Assembly (NCBI GenBank): GCA_002167605.1
Contig: NHCT01000048.1
Location: 1 to 7,325 of the forward strand
DNA length: 7,325 nucleotides
Direction: 5' to 3'
DNA from: Verrucomicrobia bacterium TMED40
GTDB lineage: Bacteria; Verrucomicrobiota; Verrucomicrobiia; Opitutales; Seribacteraceae
The notes under the pieces are model-generated. The model searched no databases and was not told the origin of the DNA. It saw only the letters and a list, made by a program, of their open reading frames with translations. Every line of letters starts with the position of its first letter. Position 1 is the first letter of the stretch. Shown here piece after piece: positions 5,231 through 7,325 of this stretch. The position numbers and the translations under genes are program-made.

Positions 5231-6439
5231 ATGGGACTAAAATGTGGCGGCATTGAGGTTTGTTTGTTAACTGAAACTTTCCCTCCTGAGGTAAACGGTG
5301 TATCTTTCACTCTCGCCAGATTGGCCAGGGGGTTATCCTCACTTGGTGCAAATGTTAAGGTTTTCCGCCCCAAACGCTCTTATATTGGATCAGGTGAAGA
5401 ACCATGGGAGGAAATTGATATTCCCGGATGCCCCATTCCAAACTATCCGCAGCTCCGGTTCGGACTACCCTGTGCTAAAAAATTAGAAAACTTATGGAGA
5501 AGCAAGCGTCCAGATATTATTTACCTCGCCACCGAAGGTCCGGCAGGATTTTCAGCATTACGAGTAGCTGGAAAACTTCAAATTCCGGTCGTATCAGGCT
5601 TTCATACAAATTTTGATCTTTACCTAAAACACTACCGAATTTCCTTCATTCAACCCTTAATCGACTTTTACTTAAAGTGGTTTCACAACCGTACTTCAGC
5701 GACATTTGCCCCCACTGATTGGATGATCGAAGAGCTGGAAAATAAAGGCTACCGCAATCTGCACATGCTTAGCCGTGGAGTGGACAGGACCTTATTCTCC
5801 CCCAGACGAAGGTCAGAAAAACTCAGGGAAAAATGGGGAGCAAGCAAAACAGAAAAGGTAATAGTCACAGTCTCACGTATTGCGGCTGAAAAAAACCTGG
5901 ACCTTACTTGTTCGCTAACTGATGAAATGATAAGTCAGGGAAAAGCCAAAGCAGGGGTAATTGTTGGGAGCGGTCCTGAACTTAAAAAGCTTAAGCAAAA
6001 ATTCCCGAGATTACACTTCACCGGCTGTCTCTCGAAACAAGCTCTTGCAGAACATTATGCCTCTGGCGATATATTCCTTTTTTCCAGTGTGACCGAAACT
6101 TTTGGTAATGTGGTAACGGAAGCTCTCGCCTCAGGCACTCCTGTTGTCGCGTATGATTACGCCGCTCCGTCTGAGTTTATTGAAGAAAATGTAAATGGCT
6201 TCCTGGCCCCGCTTGGTGATGAAGGTGTTCTCAAAATAAAACTTAACGAAATCCTCAGTCTTAATTTAAGCATCTTATCGAAATTTAAGAAAGCGGCTCA
6301 AAAATCCACCCAAAAAGCGGACTGGGATTTCATTCTACAAAGGTTCCATACAGACCTTTTACAGATTATCAAAAAGGATAAAAACCATAATCTAAGTGAA
6401 TTTTCTCCTTCAAGAAAATCTCAACCTAATCCGGCCTGA
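5231..6439 (+). CDS. GT4-family glycosyltransferase, probably acting on diacylglycerol (Agt-like)
   Basis: This is a retaining GT-B glycosyltransferase of 402 residues. The N-terminal acceptor domain opens with IEVCLLTETFPPEVNGVSFTL, with the glycine-rich loop near Val21-Asn22-Gly23, and carries SGFHTNF (His125). The C-terminal donor domain has TVSRIAAEKNL (Arg216 and Lys221, phosphate contacts), GVIVGSGPE, and the EX7E motif of family GT4 (Glu289 and Glu297 in ETFGNVVTE). It then has ALASGTPVVAYDYAAPSE. No membrane segment is evident, so membrane association would be peripheral. The sequence style is that of alpha-mannosyl- or glucosyltransferases acting on lipid acceptors. The next gene is PlcP-like and overlaps it by one base (TGATG). 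The likely acceptor is therefore the diacylglycerol PlcP releases, as with Agt in phosphate-limited alphaproteobacteria. ATG at 5231 leaves only a few residues before the first beta strand, so it fits, although the Shine-Dalgarno is weak. Sugar donor and linkage cannot be read from the sequence. Confidence 0.88.
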   Translation: MGLKCGGIEVCLLTETFPPEVNGVSFTLARLARGLSSLGANVKVFRPKRSYIGSGEEPWEEIDIPGCPIPNYPQLRFGLPCAKKLENLWRSKRPDIIYLATEGPAGFSALRVAGKLQIPVVSGFHTNFDLYLKHYRISFIQPLIDFYLKWFHNRTSATFAPTDWMIEELENKGYRNLHMLSRGVDRTLFSPRRRSEKLREKWGASKTEKVIVTVSRIAAEKNLDLTCSLTDEMISQGKAKAGVIVGSGPELKKLKQKFPRLHFTGCLSKQALAEHYASGDIFLFSSVTETFGNVVTEALASGTPVVAYDYAAPSEFIEENVNGFLAPLGDEGVLKIKLNEILSLNLSILSKFKKAAQKSTQKADWDFILQRFHTDLLQIIKKDKNHNLSEFSPSRKSQPNPA

Positions 6440-7311
6440 TGAAATCCAAAAAGATAAAACTGAAATACCGAACAGTATTTTTATCTGACACGCATTTGGG
6501 GATGCGAGAAACAGGCATTGAAAAACTTAATCATTTTCTCTCTCATATCTCATGCAAAACCTTGGTTCTTAACGGCGACTTCATTGATGGATGGGCCTTG
6601 GAAGGTAGCGGGGAATGGAAAAAAGCACACACCCGATGTGTACGACTAATTCTTAAAATGGTTGAGAAGGAAAAGACCAAGGTCATCTATCTGCGGGGTA
6701 ACCACGATGATTTTTTATCTCGAATTCTCCCCATTACTTTCGACCGAATCAAAATCTGTGAAAAGTATATTCACAAGGGAAAAGATAAAAAATATCTTGT
6801 TCTTCACGGTGACTGCTTTGACAGTTTCTCCACAAAGCGTAGGTGGATCGCCCGCATTGGTTCAATTGGCTACGACAACCTCATGCGGTTTAATCGTTTC
6901 TACAACAAATACCGTAAACTCAGAGGTAAAAAGCCATTCTCCCTGAGTGCCTGGGCTAAGGCCAAAGTGAAAAGTGCAGTTAATCATGTTCACCGGTATG
7001 AGGATAGCCTCGCCGATATGGCACGGAAACATAACTGTGATGGAATGATTTGCGGACATATCCACGTGGCGGCGGACCGTATGATCAACGGCATTCATTA
7101 TCTAAACAGTGGAGACTGGGTGGAGTCGAATTCAGCAATAGTTGAAGAAAAAGACGGAAGCTTAGAGATTTTAGATTACGAGCAATTCTCTAAGAAGATG
7201 AAAAGGCATAAAGAGTCGGTATATTATCCCCGAGCCAACTTCTCATCAGCAAGCAAAGTAGTTTCAAAAAGACGCAAGACGATTACTCAGAAAATAGACT
7301 CCTTAAATTAA
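6439..7311 (+). CDS. plcP: PlcP-like metallophosphoesterase (phospholipase C of lipid remodelling; COG2908)
   Basis: This calcineurin-like phosphoesterase has 290 residues. The metal-binding blocks appear in order: SDTHLG (Asp17, His19), NGDFIDGW (Asp47), RGNHDD (Asn88, His89), VLHGDCFD (His123) and CGHIHVAA (His207, His209). LNSGDWVES (223-231) follows. The blocks also fit LpxH, the lipid A diphosphatase. However, the length (LpxH is about 240), the insert FNRFYNKYRKLRGKKPFSLS (151-170), and the WAKAKVKSAV and SGDWVES segments are closer to what I recall of PlcP of Sinorhizobium meliloti. PlcP cleaves phosphatidylcholine and similar lipids to diacylglycerol under phosphate limitation. The start codon overlaps the glycosyltransferase stop (TGATG), so translation is coupled. 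The C-terminal 40 residues are basic (KKMKRHK, SKRRK) and could help bind anionic membranes. No signal peptide is seen, so it should act on the cytoplasmic face. The family is certain; the PlcP role over LpxH is likely, supported by the neighbour. Confidence 0.85.
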   Translation: MKSKKIKLKYRTVFLSDTHLGMRETGIEKLNHFLSHISCKTLVLNGDFIDGWALEGSGEWKKAHTRCVRLILKMVEKEKTKVIYLRGNHDDFLSRILPITFDRIKICEKYIHKGKDKKYLVLHGDCFDSFSTKRRWIARIGSIGYDNLMRFNRFYNKYRKLRGKKPFSLSAWAKAKVKSAVNHVHRYEDSLADMARKHNCDGMICGHIHVAADRMINGIHYLNSGDWVESNSAIVEEKDGSLEILDYEQFSKKMKRHKESVYYPRANFSSASKVVSKRRKTITQKIDSLN

Positions 7312-7325
7312 ACTGATTTTTTACG

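Noticed and set aside
6439..7311. LpxH, lipid A UDP-2,3-diacylglucosamine diphosphatase
   Set aside because: It has the same metallophosphoesterase motifs. However, the length, the C-terminal half and coupling to a GT4 glycosyltransferase fit the PlcP-like subgroup better. Kept as the alternative, not the call.
7312..7325. T-run ATTTTTTA after the plcP stop as a terminator tail
   Set aside because: No GC-rich stem precedes it within the window and the sequence ends here, so it cannot be judged.
1..7325. CRISPR array, tRNA, rRNA, insertion sequence or attachment site
   Set aside because: I found no spaced direct repeats, no tRNA-like cloverleaf, no terminal inverted repeats with a transposase, and no integrase gene.

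Overview
The window carries eight protein-coding genes and one gene remnant, with no sign of phage, transposon, CRISPR or RNA genes. The organism is a diderm bacterium of intermediate G+C. G+C varies along the window: hand counts give 35/60 G+C at bases 1-60, 23/60 at 3841-3900 and 20/60 at 6241-6300. The secreted glycosidase has an N-terminal style I associate with Planctomycetes/Verrucomicrobia (PVC) proteins. Together with weak Shine-Dalgarno sites and GTG/TTG starts, this makes a Verrucomicrobia-like host my best but unproven guess.

Layout. Bases 1-719 (+) hold the C-terminal three quarters of a PdxA-family dehydrogenase. It is followed 28 bp later by a secreted clan GH-A-type glycoside hydrolase (748-2118, +). 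Between that gene and the next lies a decayed minus-strand remnant (about 2130-2301) of the N-terminus of a beta-hydroxyacid dehydrogenase (3-hydroxyisobutyrate dehydrogenase / GarR / LtnD family). It has at least two frameshifts and one stop codon. Bases 2392-5099 (-) form a tight operon, read right to left: arsR, arsC, an aquaporin-family channel, and a two-domain ChrA transporter. Divergent from it, after a 131-bp regulatory interval, is a two-gene + strand operon (5231-7311). It encodes a GT4 glycosyltransferase and a PlcP-like metallophosphoesterase, joined by a TGATG overlap.

How the genes may work together. The minus-strand operon looks like an arsenate detoxification module in which ArsC reduces arsenate and the arsenite leaves through a channel. 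No ArsB or ACR3 pump is present in the window. The plus-strand pair matches the phosphate-sparing lipid remodelling module known from alphaproteobacteria and marine bacteria. There, PlcP removes phosphate headgroups from phospholipids and a GT4 enzyme glycosylates the resulting diacylglycerol. Arsenate is a phosphate analogue, so a shared control region is biologically plausible. That interval contains a perfect 8-bp inverted repeat suited to ArsR, a good sigma70-like promoter toward the lipid genes, and a weak PhoB-box-like sequence. Joint regulation is an inference and is the most interesting hypothesis in the window.
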